From Candidatus Firestoneibacteriota bacterium (GTDB lineage Bacteria > JACRDZ01), in NCBI GenBank assembly GCA_016212735.1, contig JACRDZ010000026.1:1-13618 (forward strand): 13,618 bases of DNA, in the 5' to 3' direction. Positions 6,527-13,281 of this stretch are shown one piece after another. Positions within the stretch are counted from its first letter, which is position 1. Each line of letters opens with the position of its first letter. The position numbers were made by a program, and so were the translations under genes. The notes beneath the pieces are model-generated. The model did no database searches. It had not been told where the DNA came from and saw nothing but the letters and a program-made list of their open reading frames with translations.

Positions 6527-7447
6527 TTACCAGTTAAATCCTGTAAGTATATTTAAACTTGTTCCATCTGTAAATGGTACAATTGCAATATTCAATGGGA
6601 TATTCATGTCACCATATCGAAATGTTACTCCTCCTGCATAAGCAATAGATGTCCCTCCGCCAGATGCATAAGGACCTAACGCAAATTCTGTGCCATTTTT
6701 TGTTCGTATCCCTATAGCTCCAGTAATACTTGGTATAGAAAGATTTTGATCAACTCCACCGATAAGCGGAACGACTTCTGTTACAAACATCATGTCTTTT
6801 CCTTCAAGTAAAATCCTTTTTTCAAATTGCCATCCAAATTGAGTTAAAATTTTATTATGTATTTCAATATCATGTTCTTTTTTTATATTTCTCTGTAATT
6901 TATCATTTATAACTGTGAATCCAAATCGTGGGCCAGATAAATCATTTTCAATAATTTCTTTTTCTTTATAATCCTGCATTATTTTTTTTCCCATATTTAC
7001 CTCATAGTGTGATAGCTGTGAATTTGTTATTTCAGTATTTTTTGTTTCCTTGAGGATGGCATAAACCCCAGCTGGTCTCAAATTATATGATCCACCACTC
7101 ATATAATCAATGGCAAGACCTGCTATTCCATAAGGACCAAATAAAAGATTTCCTGCTACCCAGCCATCAACATCACGTGTTAATATAATCTCACCAGATT
7201 CATAGTTTTCTTTTTCAAATCGTAAAATAGTATTTTTATTTGATCTTTCTACATCGATTACTACAGGAGTATATCCTTTTTTATAACCATCAATCAAAAC
7301 TTTCACGTTGGAAGGGGATGAACTAACTGCTATTTTTTGTTTTGTGCCATTCATAATTGTTGCGCAACCAGTTAATCCCGCACTAAATGCTCCAAATAAC
7401 AATATATAGAAATAGAATAAATATATTTTTATATTATATTGTTTCAT
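6527..7447 (-). CDS. PEGA-domain lipoprotein fused to an outer-membrane barrel-like domain
   Basis: A 306-residue exported protein. Residues 1-28 are a lipoprotein signal ending in a lipobox (AGLTGC, lipidated C28), followed by ATIMNGTKQKI. Residues ~38-75 resemble a PEGA repeat (SSPSNVKVLIDGYKKGYTPV), a surface domain found in envelope proteins; a glycine-rich stretch (GNLLFGPYGIAGLAIDYMSG) is common in this lipoprotein type. Residues ~170-306 are a separate domain (GPRFGFTVINDK onward) ending in GFNW, nearly matching the whole mature part of the next protein upstream (7525-8040). The aromatic C-terminus and alternating strands suggest a small beta-barrel or sandwich in the outer membrane. 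ATG 7447 with GGTGA in front is preferred to the in-frame GTG at 7456. It probably shares a transcript with its paralogue. Role unknown. Confidence 0.82.
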   Translation of the reverse strand: MKQYNIKIYLFYFYILLFGAFSAGLTGCATIMNGTKQKIAVSSSPSNVKVLIDGYKKGYTPVVIDVERSNKNTILRFEKENYESGEIILTRDVDGWVAGNLLFGPYGIAGLAIDYMSGGSYNLRPAGVYAILKETKNTEITNSQLSHYEVNMGKKIMQDYKEKEIIENDLSGPRFGFTVINDKLQRNIKKEHDIEIHNKILTQFGWQFEKRILLEGKDMMFVTEVVPLIGGVDQNLSIPSITGAIGIRTKNGTEFALGPYASGGGTSIAYAGGVTFRYGDMNIPLNIAIVPFTDGTSLNILTGFNW

Positions 7448-7524
7448 AAAATTCACCAGCTTTCTTAATTTATATCAGGGAAATGCATTTAATGCGTTTC
7501 TCCTGAAGTTGCAGTTTATACTTT

Positions 7525-8040
7525 TTACCAGTTAAATCCAGTAAGTATGTTAAAACTCGTTCCATCTGTAAATGGTGCAACTGCAAAATTGAGAGGGATA
7601 TTCATCCCGCCGTATTGGAATGTAACTCCAGCAGAATAAACAATAGTTGTTCCTCCAGGAGATACATAAGGACCAAGACCAAACTCAGTTCCAGTTTTTG
7701 TACGAAAACCAATTATCCCGGTAATACTTGGCAGTAATATGCTTTGATCAATTCCTCCTATCAAGGGAATTAATTCTGTTACAAATACAATATCCTTTCC
7801 CTTAGGTGAAATCCTTTTTTCAAACTGCCATCCAAATTGTACAACTGCATTACTGGTTTCTATATCTCTATCTTTTTTTAGTTTTATCTTTAGTTTGTCA
7901 TTCATAATTGTATATCCAATTCTAGGACCTGACAAATTAATTTCTCCAATTTCTCTGGGATTATCAGCTAAAACTGTATCAACTGATATAAAAGCCAAAA
8001 TAAAAACAAAGCATACTATTTTTACAATTTGTTTTTTCAT
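7525..8040 (-). CDS. Exported barrel-like protein, paralogue of the adjacent lipoprotein's C-terminal domain
   Basis: A 171-residue protein: signal peptide (about residues 1-25, MKKQIVKIVCFVFILAFISV, likely cut after LAD or nearby), then one domain (36-171) that aligns end to end with residues 170-306 of the downstream lipoprotein. Shared blocks are FGWQFEKRI, PLIGG.DQ, LPSITG or IPSITG, RTK.GTEF.LGPY, GGMNIPLN or GDMNIPLN, and PFTDGTS.NILTGFNW. The C-terminal Trp fits an outer-membrane assembly signal. A purine-rich AAGGGGG lies 8 bases before the ATG. It is first of the pair; 77 bases containing a small palindrome near 7481-7500 separate the two. I know no function for this family. The copies probably arose by tandem duplication, with the lipoprotein/PEGA head gained or lost afterwards. 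Confidence 0.8.
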   Translation of the reverse strand: MKKQIVKIVCFVFILAFISVDTVLADNPREIGEINLSGPRIGYTIMNDKLKIKLKKDRDIETSNAVVQFGWQFEKRISPKGKDIVFVTELIPLIGGIDQSILLPSITGIIGFRTKTGTEFGLGPYVSPGGTTIVYSAGVTFQYGGMNIPLNFAVAPFTDGTSFNILTGFNW

Positions 8041-8078
8041 ATAAATTCCCCCTTTCTATTTTCTGGTAATGTCAAAAC

Positions 8079-8272
8079 TTAACCACAGAGAACTAGAGAG
8101 AAACCCTTAAATATTAATGAGTTAGAAGAGTTTTTATATTCTCCCTCTATGTGCCCTATAAATTTAGTAGAGACGCAAAATTTTGCGTCTCTACATTTAA
8201 AATATAAAAAAAAGCATGAGACCACAGAGATTTTTTAAAATTTAAAAATAAACTCTGTGACCTCTGTGGTTC
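8079..8272. repeat. MITE-like block of ACCACAGAG repeats flanking a palindrome
   Basis: AACCACAGAG at 8081-8090 and its complement CTCTGTGGTT at 8262-8271 form terminal inverted repeats. Another ACCACAGAG at 8221-8229 and a degenerate CTCTGTGA (8253-8260) lie inside. The inner pair 8221-8229/8262-8270 can fold into a hairpin that, on the minus strand, is followed by a run of eight T after about eight bases; it could end the lipid kinase transcript. Intergenic repeats with this CACAGAG wording occur in many unrelated bacteria. No transposase gene is present, so any movement would need one elsewhere. Confidence 0.65.
8167..8194. repeat. Perfect 28-bp palindrome
   Basis: The arm GTAGAGACGCAAAA is followed at once by its exact reverse complement, giving a 28-bp symmetrical site with no spacer. 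Similar GTAGAGACG...CGTCTCTAC palindromes are known as dispersed intergenic repeats in cyanobacteria and other bacteria. It lies in the middle of the CACAGAG repeat block, in the upstream region of the exported barrel-like protein gene. Confidence 0.85.
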
Positions 8273-8311
8273 ATATTTTTCCCCTCTTTTTCATTTTACT
8301 TTTGACAGTAC

Positions 8312-9205
8312 CTATTTTCTGTAACACAGTAATTTTTCAGGATGAATTTCAACATTTATTTGCTGGCAGTCTTTAATAATTTCTCCATCAAGCATAATAA
8401 TCTGAGGTTTTTCAAAAATGAATTCAATATTTTTTATATATTTTTGAACACCATAATATGTATTTAAAGGTATTAATTTCATATTTGAAAAAAATCTCTT
8501 TAATGGACTTATATTGCCGAATACACAATGGAAAAAATTATCCTTCAGATCAGCATCTTTAAATATGGGATTACGATGTATATATCTGGTATTTCCGATA
8601 ATAATATTATTTAAGGTTGTTTCATTCCAGTCACTGTGTTCAATTCTGCCTTTAACTTTAAAGGGTTTATGTAAAAAATCTAAAATTTGTTTATTTTCGA
8701 TTTTATCCAGAATGTTTATTGCTTTAATTTTTTTAAGTCTAATTTGATTGAAAGAACCTACAGAACAGGATGATGCTACTTTCTTTTCTATAGTCTCTCC
8801 ATCTTTATCAACTATGGTTGTTTTTATCAAATCAACATCTAAAAGTTTTTTTTGTTCAAAAGCATTTAAAGCTTGTCCCCAGGATTTAAATCCTAAATCA
8901 GTTGCCAATCCATTTGCATACCCAACAGGAAAAACACATAACTTCTGCTGTTTCAGATCCATTCCATTAATAACTTCTAAAATTGTACCATCACCACCTA
9001 CAGCAATTACATCTTTATGTACAGCATTATCTTCTTTAAGGATTTTTGTGGCATGCCCGCTGTACCTGGTCATTTCAACATCCGAATTTAATCTTTTTAA
9101 AGACTTTGTAATATTTTCTAGAAATTTTTGATTCTTTTTGTAAAAACATTGAGTGTTAATAATTGCCAGAGTATTACTTTTAACCTGTGAATTAATATTA
9201 TTCAT
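8312..9205 (-). CDS. Diacylglycerol kinase-family lipid kinase
   Basis: A 297-residue protein of the DAGK/sphingosine kinase family (YegS/DgkB-like), which phosphorylates a lipid alcohol at the inner face of the membrane. Seen: VIAVGGDGTILEVINGM with the GGDGT nucleotide loop (residues 70-74), FPVGYANGLATDLGF (family PxGTxNxxAxxLG), DADLKDNFFHCVF, and near the C-terminus MLDGEI followed by a beta-rich end. The family threonine in GTxN is Tyr here (GYAN). Several in-frame ATGs precede; ATG 9205 is chosen because GGAGG sits 10 bases upstream, while for the ATG at 9214 it would be only one base away. Transcribed alone: a weak promoter lies at 9264-9293 and the CACAGAG repeat block follows its stop. 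Substrate lipid unknown. Confidence 0.88.
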   Translation of the reverse strand: MNNINSQVKSNTLAIINTQCFYKKNQKFLENITKSLKRLNSDVEMTRYSGHATKILKEDNAVHKDVIAVGGDGTILEVINGMDLKQQKLCVFPVGYANGLATDLGFKSWGQALNAFEQKKLLDVDLIKTTIVDKDGETIEKKVASSCSVGSFNQIRLKKIKAINILDKIENKQILDFLHKPFKVKGRIEHSDWNETTLNNIIIGNTRYIHRNPIFKDADLKDNFFHCVFGNISPLKRFFSNMKLIPLNTYYGVQKYIKNIEFIFEKPQIIMLDGEIIKDCQQINVEIHPEKLLCYRK

Positions 9206-9263
9206 TGTTCTCATTCCTCCATAAATAAGTTCCATTAGAGACAAAAACTAAACTACAAAAGAA

Positions 9264-9293
9264 AGCATAAGTTGATGTTTTTTTTAATTGCAA
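9264..9293 (-). promoter_or_regulatory. Weak candidate promoter for the lipid kinase gene
   Basis: On the minus strand TTGCAA (9288-9293) and TATGCT (9264-9269) are 18 bases apart, about 60 bases before the chosen start. Found by eye in very AT-rich DNA. Confidence 0.3.
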
Positions 9294-9614
9294 AATACAT
9301 ACCAAAATAAATAATAGAGATTTGTTATTGAAAATAATGGAGTTTATAATTAGATTACTGTGTATTTTTTTTCACAATATGATAATTTATGAGAAATGAT
9401 TTATACATCGATTTATTTTAGATAAATTGCTTTTATAATTATTAGTTATTTTATTTTTTTTATTTTTATCTTGAAGTATAGGGATTTCAAAATATAGAAA
9501 ATTAGTCAATAAATACAATGATTTCAATAGTTGGGATGTCCAGAATAGGTTCTATAATAAATTTTCCCAAATATTTTTATTTTTTGGTTTAATTTCATGA
9601 AAAAAGTACTGTAA
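9294..9614. other. AT-rich intergenic stretch without recognised content
   Basis: Very AT-rich, with long T and A runs. I see no open reading frame of useful length with a ribosome-binding site, no RNA gene and no strong inverted repeat. It covers the sequence behind the secreted-protein gene (whose stop is at 9615) and the region upstream of the lipid kinase promoter. Confidence 0.5.
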
Positions 9615-10205
9615 TTATCTGGGGTGATTTATTCTTAAATTATCACAAGTATCTTCTTCTACATTATATTCAATCCACCAGTATTTTTCTCCACCCCCGA
9701 AAGGGTTAAGATAATATTCATTCCATATAGTATCATTTTTAACAACTGTATTATGAAAAAAATGACAATCTAAATATTTCTTCCCTTTTTTTATTTTTCC
9801 AATATATTGTCTAATATAATTTGTCAATTCTTTCAGAATTATTGGTATTTGTGTTTCAGAAAAAGGATTTTTATAAAAATCAAAAGGAGATTTATTTAAA
9901 AAAATATTTATGCGTATTTCAGCTTTTTTGATATCTTCACTATTAGGTGTCCAATATATTTCATTATCTATAACTGAAGAATCAAATTTTTCATCATTTC
10001 CATATATTCGAATATATTCTTCTTTTAATATTTGTAATATTTCTTTCTTGTTTACTTTATTCTGTTTTTTTTTCATATATTCTTTTGTAAAAATAACACC
10101 TGTATATTCGCTGGTTTTAATTATAATGTTTTCATCATCTGCCAAAATTGAGATGTCATAAAAAATTAAAAAAATAAATATTATAAAAGTATAACTTTTA
10201 TTCAT
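9615..10205 (-). CDS. Secreted protein of unknown function
   Basis: A 196-residue protein I do not recognise. Residues 1-22 form a signal peptide (short basic start, then FIIFIFLIFYDISILA) with a likely cut before DDEN; no lipobox is seen, so a periplasmic, outer-membrane or released protein is expected. The mature part is lysine- and isoleucine-rich in its first half. The C-terminal ~50 residues are aromatic and carry CHFFHNTVVK, WNEYYLNPFGGGEKYWWIEY and EEDTC, so the two cysteines (CHFF and DTC) could form a disulfide. AAAGG lies about 9 bases before the ATG and a near-consensus promoter is at 10255-10283. It is a single-gene unit with unrelated neighbours. Very low G+C, like most genes here. 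Confidence 0.75.
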   Translation of the reverse strand: MNKSYTFIIFIFLIFYDISILADDENIIIKTSEYTGVIFTKEYMKKKQNKVNKKEILQILKEEYIRIYGNDEKFDSSVIDNEIYWTPNSEDIKKAEIRINIFLNKSPFDFYKNPFSETQIPIILKELTNYIRQYIGKIKKGKKYLDCHFFHNTVVKNDTIWNEYYLNPFGGGEKYWWIEYNVEEDTCDNLRINHPR

Positions 10206-10254
10206 TAGTTTTACCTTTATCGATTGCCAATTAGTGATTATAATTTATTAAATA

Positions 10255-10283
10255 ATTATAACCTGAAAATTAACTTATGTAAA
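10255..10283 (-). promoter_or_regulatory. Near-consensus promoter for the secreted-protein gene
   Basis: On the minus strand TTTACA (10278-10283) and a perfect TATAAT (10255-10260) are exactly 17 bases apart, about 50 bases before the gene's ATG at 10205. This is among the best promoters in the window. Confidence 0.65.
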
Positions 10284-10496
10284 CTTTTTCATACCTGTAA
10301 GTATTTTTGTATAATTTTATTAAAATAATGTAAAAATGTTATTTTATGCGCTTTTCGTTGGATTGTAATTATTTTGGTATGATATATTGTTGACTATAAT
10401 TATATTCTATGAGAATCCATGTTAAATAAGATTAGAATAAAGTGGATGAAATAGCGGTAAAGAAAATTTATTATATATATATATAAATCTACAGTA
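10284..10496. other. AT-rich intergenic stretch with one A/T hairpin
   Basis: Between the arginine decarboxylase stop and the promoter of the secreted-protein gene. TAAAATAA (10321-10328) and TTATTTTA (10339-10346) can pair over a 10-base loop. This is possibly a weak transcription end for the decarboxylase unit but is too A/T-rich to be convincing. A TATATA run at about 10472-10486 is the only other feature; no gene is seen. Confidence 0.35.
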
Positions 10497-11051
10497 TCAA
10501 ACAATAAGAATTGCAGCGGCAACAACAGTTGTCCATAAACCTCTTTTATCACCTAAAGCTGATTGAGTAATATTTCTGCTTATAACTATCTGATTCTGCA
10601 TTTTCCACATTTCTTTTTTCTCATCCCAATGCAGGTCTTCATTAACATCAATTCCTAATGTTGATGCAAGCATAGAAGCAGCTAAATCTTCAGCATAATC
10701 TCCAGCTCCATTATCTGTCTGTCCATAAGCATGATGTTCGCTTAGATACCCATGCTTATCCCTGTTTGCAGGGATTGCCAACCCAACTGAAGATGCAATC
10801 AAACGATTAGGTTCATCTGTAGCAACATCGCTCATTACACAAAAAACAATCTGGCCAGGTGTTAATTTTGTAAGACCTGCTTTTTTTGATATAATTTTGC
10901 AATGCGGAGGGAATATACTGGAAACTCTTACTAAATTAAATTCAGCAATTCCAGCATTACGAAGTGCAAATTCAAACGACTGAAGCTTTTCTTTATGCCT
11001 TCCAACTCCATTAGTTAAAAAAATCTCCTTAGGTACAAGCCCTGATAGCAT
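10497..11051 (-). CDS. pdaD: Pyruvoyl-dependent arginine decarboxylase
   Basis: A 184-residue proenzyme that splits itself between two serines to make a pyruvoyl group and then converts arginine to agmatine, a step toward polyamines. The cleavage site is seen in LVRVSSIFPPH: cut between S44 and S45, with S45 becoming the pyruvoyl group. Other family marks are VPKEIFLTNGVGRHKEKL at the start of the beta chain, LTPGQIVFCVMSD, GYLSEHHAYG (catalytic-type Glu, about residue 105), and DYAEDLAASMLA. Length is normal. The open frame extends upstream to 11111, but that would lie inside tRNA-Phe; ATG 11051 follows a purine-rich GAGGGAGAGA and matches the family start. It begins 27 bases after the tRNA 3' end, so both may come from the tRNA promoter. 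No spe genes are in view. Confidence 0.93.
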   Translation of the reverse strand: MLSGLVPKEIFLTNGVGRHKEKLQSFEFALRNAGIAEFNLVRVSSIFPPHCKIISKKAGLTKLTPGQIVFCVMSDVATDEPNRLIASSVGLAIPANRDKHGYLSEHHAYGQTDNGAGDYAEDLAASMLASTLGIDVNEDLHWDEKKEMWKMQNQIVISRNITQSALGDKRGLWTTVVAAAILIV

Positions 11052-11078
11052 CTTCTCTCTCTCCCTCTTTTGAGAAAT

Positions 11079-11154
<76 letters not shown>

Positions 11155-11173
11155 AAAACTAATAATTTTCTGA

Positions 11174-11201
11174 ATTTTACAGCAAATCTTTTGTTTGTCA
11201 A
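11174..11201 (-). promoter_or_regulatory. Promoter for tRNA-Phe
   Basis: On the minus strand a perfect TTGACA (11196-11201) and TAAAAT (11174-11179) are 16 bases apart, about 20 bases before the mature tRNA 5' end. It sits in the 70-base gap after rsmE, so the tRNA need not depend on the upstream operon; it may also drive pdaD. Confidence 0.7.
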
Positions 11202-11224
11202 TAGTTTTTTTTATTTAAAATAGA

Positions 11225-12127
11225 TTAATAATCGAGCTCAAATAATAAAACAGCAATAGCAGCTATACAAGCTGTATCTGCACGTAAAATATTATTTCCC
11301 AGTTTAACTATTTTTAACTGATTCTTTTCTGCTAAAGAGATTTCATTTTTTGAAAAACCGCCTTCTGGACCAATAAAAACATTTATACTTTTTATATTTT
11401 GTTTTTTTACAAAAATATCTTTTAACTTTACATATCTTTCATCTTCCCATAAAATAATATTCAAATCCGTATTTAGGGCTTGCGAAGAAATAACTTGGAC
11501 ATTCTCGCTTGTCTTTTTGTCGGATTTCTGCGTTGCATCCTTGCTGTATAGCGCAATTTTGCTATGCACCTGCGGATGCGCCTTGAACTCCGACAAAAAT
11601 CCTGCGCGATAATTTGTCCAATTTATTTTTTCGCAAGCCCTTAGTGATTTTATTGCATCATTAAAAGAAATTATAGGCGAAAGCACCGGGATATCAATGC
11701 GTTTGCATTGCTTTGCTGCTTCTTGAATGATTCTCCCCCAGCGAGATATTTTATATTCTTTATCTTCTTCTTTTATTTTTATAACTGTTCGTTCTGAAAC
11801 TACAGGAATAAGTCTGGTTATACCTAACTCAGTAGTTTTCTTTAATACCAGATCCCATGCTTCCCCTTTTAATATAGATGCATAAAGATTTATACTAACC
11901 TGCTTACATAAATATTTTTCTTTACTAAGAATTATTGCTTTTAAATAGTCTTTATTAACACTTTCTATTGAGGCTTTGTATTTATTTTGTTTTTCATCAA
12001 CAACAATAATTTTATCTCCACAGGAGAGCCGAAGGACACAAACTATGTGTCTTTTGTCATCTCCCTTAATATAAATATTTTTTTCTTCAATCTGTGCTTG
12101 TTTAATAAAAAATTGCGGTAGGTGCAT
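11225..12127 (-). CDS. rsmE: 16S rRNA m3U1498 methyltransferase RsmE carrying a palindromic insert
   Basis: A SPOUT-class enzyme that methylates N3 of U1498 in 16S rRNA with S-adenosylmethionine. Residues ~1-70 form the PUA-like RNA-binding domain (MHLPQFF, HIVCVLRLSCGD). The knot domain follows with KGEAWDLVLKKTTELGI, RWGRIIQEAAKQCKR, FIGPEGGFSKNEISLAE and LGNNILRADTACIAAIAVL, the S-adenosylmethionine-binding knot. The protein is 300 residues, against about 240-250 for the family. The excess is residues 163-218, encoded by a 165-bp palindromic element; without it, DAIKSL runs directly into NTDLNIILWEDE, as expected. The reading frame stays open. The insert lies in a variable stretch between conserved blocks, so activity may be kept. 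The gene starts 9 bases after the cyclase stop with only a weak ribosome-binding site, suggesting coupling. Confidence 0.95.
   Translation of the reverse strand: MHLPQFFIKQAQIEEKNIYIKGDDKRHIVCVLRLSCGDKIIVVDEKQNKYKASIESVNKDYLKAIILSKEKYLCKQVSINLYASILKGEAWDLVLKKTTELGITRLIPVVSERTVIKIKEEDKEYKISRWGRIIQEAAKQCKRIDIPVLSPIISFNDAIKSLRACEKINWTNYRAGFLSEFKAHPQVHSKIALYSKDATQKSDKKTSENVQVISSQALNTDLNIILWEDERYVKLKDIFVKKQNIKSINVFIGPEGGFSKNEISLAEKNQLKIVKLGNNILRADTACIAAIAVLLFELDY
11476..11640. mobile_element. 165-bp palindromic element inserted in frame within rsmE
   Basis: The ends are perfect 11-bp inverted repeats, GGGCTTGCGAA and TTCGCAAGCCC, continuing as imperfect arms (TTGGACA with TGTCCAA, GTCGGA with TCCGAC, GCATCC with GGATGC) to a small central hairpin near 11536-11556. 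The whole unit is thus one long imperfect palindrome. TTA lies on both sides (11473-11475 and 11641-11643), a possible 3-bp target duplication. Element plus one TTA is 168 bp, or 56 codons, with no stop on the coding strand. By hand count its G+C is about 45%, clearly above its AT-rich surroundings. It encodes no enzyme, so it is a MITE-like element or resembles the coding-sequence palindromic elements known from Rickettsia. Confidence 0.85.
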
Positions 12128-12136
12128 ATTTATTGC

Positions 12137-13240
12137 TCACTCTATTCCTTCTGCTAATTTAATTATATTTCGTCCGCCATGCTTTGCATTATATAATGCA
12201 TTATCAGCAAGACTTATTAAATCCACTTTAGATTTCTTATGAGCATATGATGCAAGACCAATACTTACAGTTTTATTAACAATATCATTTTCATCTTTTC
12301 CATTAAAAGGATATTTTTCGATAGTAGAACGTATCCTTTCTGCTACATTCACAGCTCCTTCTTTATCCGTATGAGGCAGAATAATTGCAAATTCTTCTCC
12401 TCCGTATCTCGCAACAAGATCCACTTCTCTGACATTTTTAATAATAAGTTTAGAAATATCCTGCAAAAATATATCCCCTTTTTGATGTCCAAATCTATCA
12501 TTATAATCTTTGAAATAATCTATATCTAAAAGAATTAAAAATAATGTACCTTTGTGCCGACCTGCGCGCATGATTTCTTTTTCTAAAGATGTCTGAAAAT
12601 ATCTATGATTATAAAGACCTGTTAATCCATCATGAATTGCCATATCTTTCATTCTGTGATAAAGCTGACAATTATTTATTACTAAAATAGCCTGATTAGC
12701 AACCATATTCAATGTGTATTTATTATGTTCAGTAATTTCTTTGTCCAGGGTTACAATAAAAAATGATCCTATTATTTTAGACCTTATTTCCAGAGGAATT
12801 GAATAGAAAAACAGATTGCGTATTTTTTCTTTAGGAGTTTTAATTATATTGTGCTGTCCTGATATAACTTCTTTATTTAAAGTAAGCGTTGGAATGGGGA
12901 TGGTATGCCATTTTATTGTATCAAAAACCTTGTTTTTGCATTCTTTTAACTCATCAGAATATATTTTATTTGTAATATTCATGTAAACATCAATTTTATT
13001 TTCTTCCTGTAATATAATACCTCCTATATCATATTTAAGAATTGAATTTAGTATAATCAGGATGGATTTCATTACTCCTTCATAATCCTCAACAGCTCGT
13101 ATAATACTGCCAATTTCATTAATTATTGTTAATTCAAATAGTTTTTCATCCAGCAATTTATTAAGTTTTAAAATAACATCTATCTGTTTATACGCCTGTG
13201 TAAGTAATGAATTTTTATCTATAATTTTTGGAGGTATCAT
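12137..13240 (-). CDS. Diguanylate cyclase with GAF-like sensor domain
   Basis: A 367-residue cytosolic protein. Residues ~10-40 are probably helical, ~40-190 resemble a GAF domain (sensor for a small ligand or redox signal), and ~198-365 form a complete GGDEF domain that joins two GTP into cyclic di-GMP. Active-site GGEEF is at 280-284 in ARYGGEEFAIILP. The metal/GTP segment LDIDYFKDYNDRFGHQKGD is intact. The inhibitory I-site RxxD (R271-D274, REVD) sits the usual five residues ahead, so product feedback is expected. There is no EAL or HD-GYP domain. AAGGA lies 9 bases before the ATG. The gene follows the beta-propeller gene by 41 bases and precedes rsmE by 9, so the three are likely one transcript. 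The ligand sensed is unknown. Confidence 0.92.
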   Translation of the reverse strand: MIPPKIIDKNSLLTQAYKQIDVILKLNKLLDEKLFELTIINEIGSIIRAVEDYEGVMKSILIILNSILKYDIGGIILQEENKIDVYMNITNKIYSDELKECKNKVFDTIKWHTIPIPTLTLNKEVISGQHNIIKTPKEKIRNLFFYSIPLEIRSKIIGSFFIVTLDKEITEHNKYTLNMVANQAILVINNCQLYHRMKDMAIHDGLTGLYNHRYFQTSLEKEIMRAGRHKGTLFLILLDIDYFKDYNDRFGHQKGDIFLQDISKLIIKNVREVDLVARYGGEEFAIILPHTDKEGAVNVAERIRSTIEKYPFNGKDENDIVNKTVSIGLASYAHKKSKVDLISLADNALYNAKHGGRNIIKLAEGIE

Positions 13241-13281
13241 ATACTGAATCCTTGGACTTGGATTAGAAATCTATTTCGGTT

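Noticed and set aside
8079..8272. CRISPR array or complete insertion sequence
   Set aside because: Repeats are inverted and irregularly spaced rather than direct with regular spacers, and no transposase or cas gene is present.
8514..9131. Two plus-strand open readings opposite the lipid kinase gene
   Set aside because: They lie antisense to a clear DAGK-family gene, have no ribosome-binding site and their proteins have no recognisable pattern.
9910..10161. Plus-strand open reading opposite the secreted protein
   Set aside because: The minus-strand reading has a signal peptide, ribosome-binding site and promoter; the plus-strand one has none of these.
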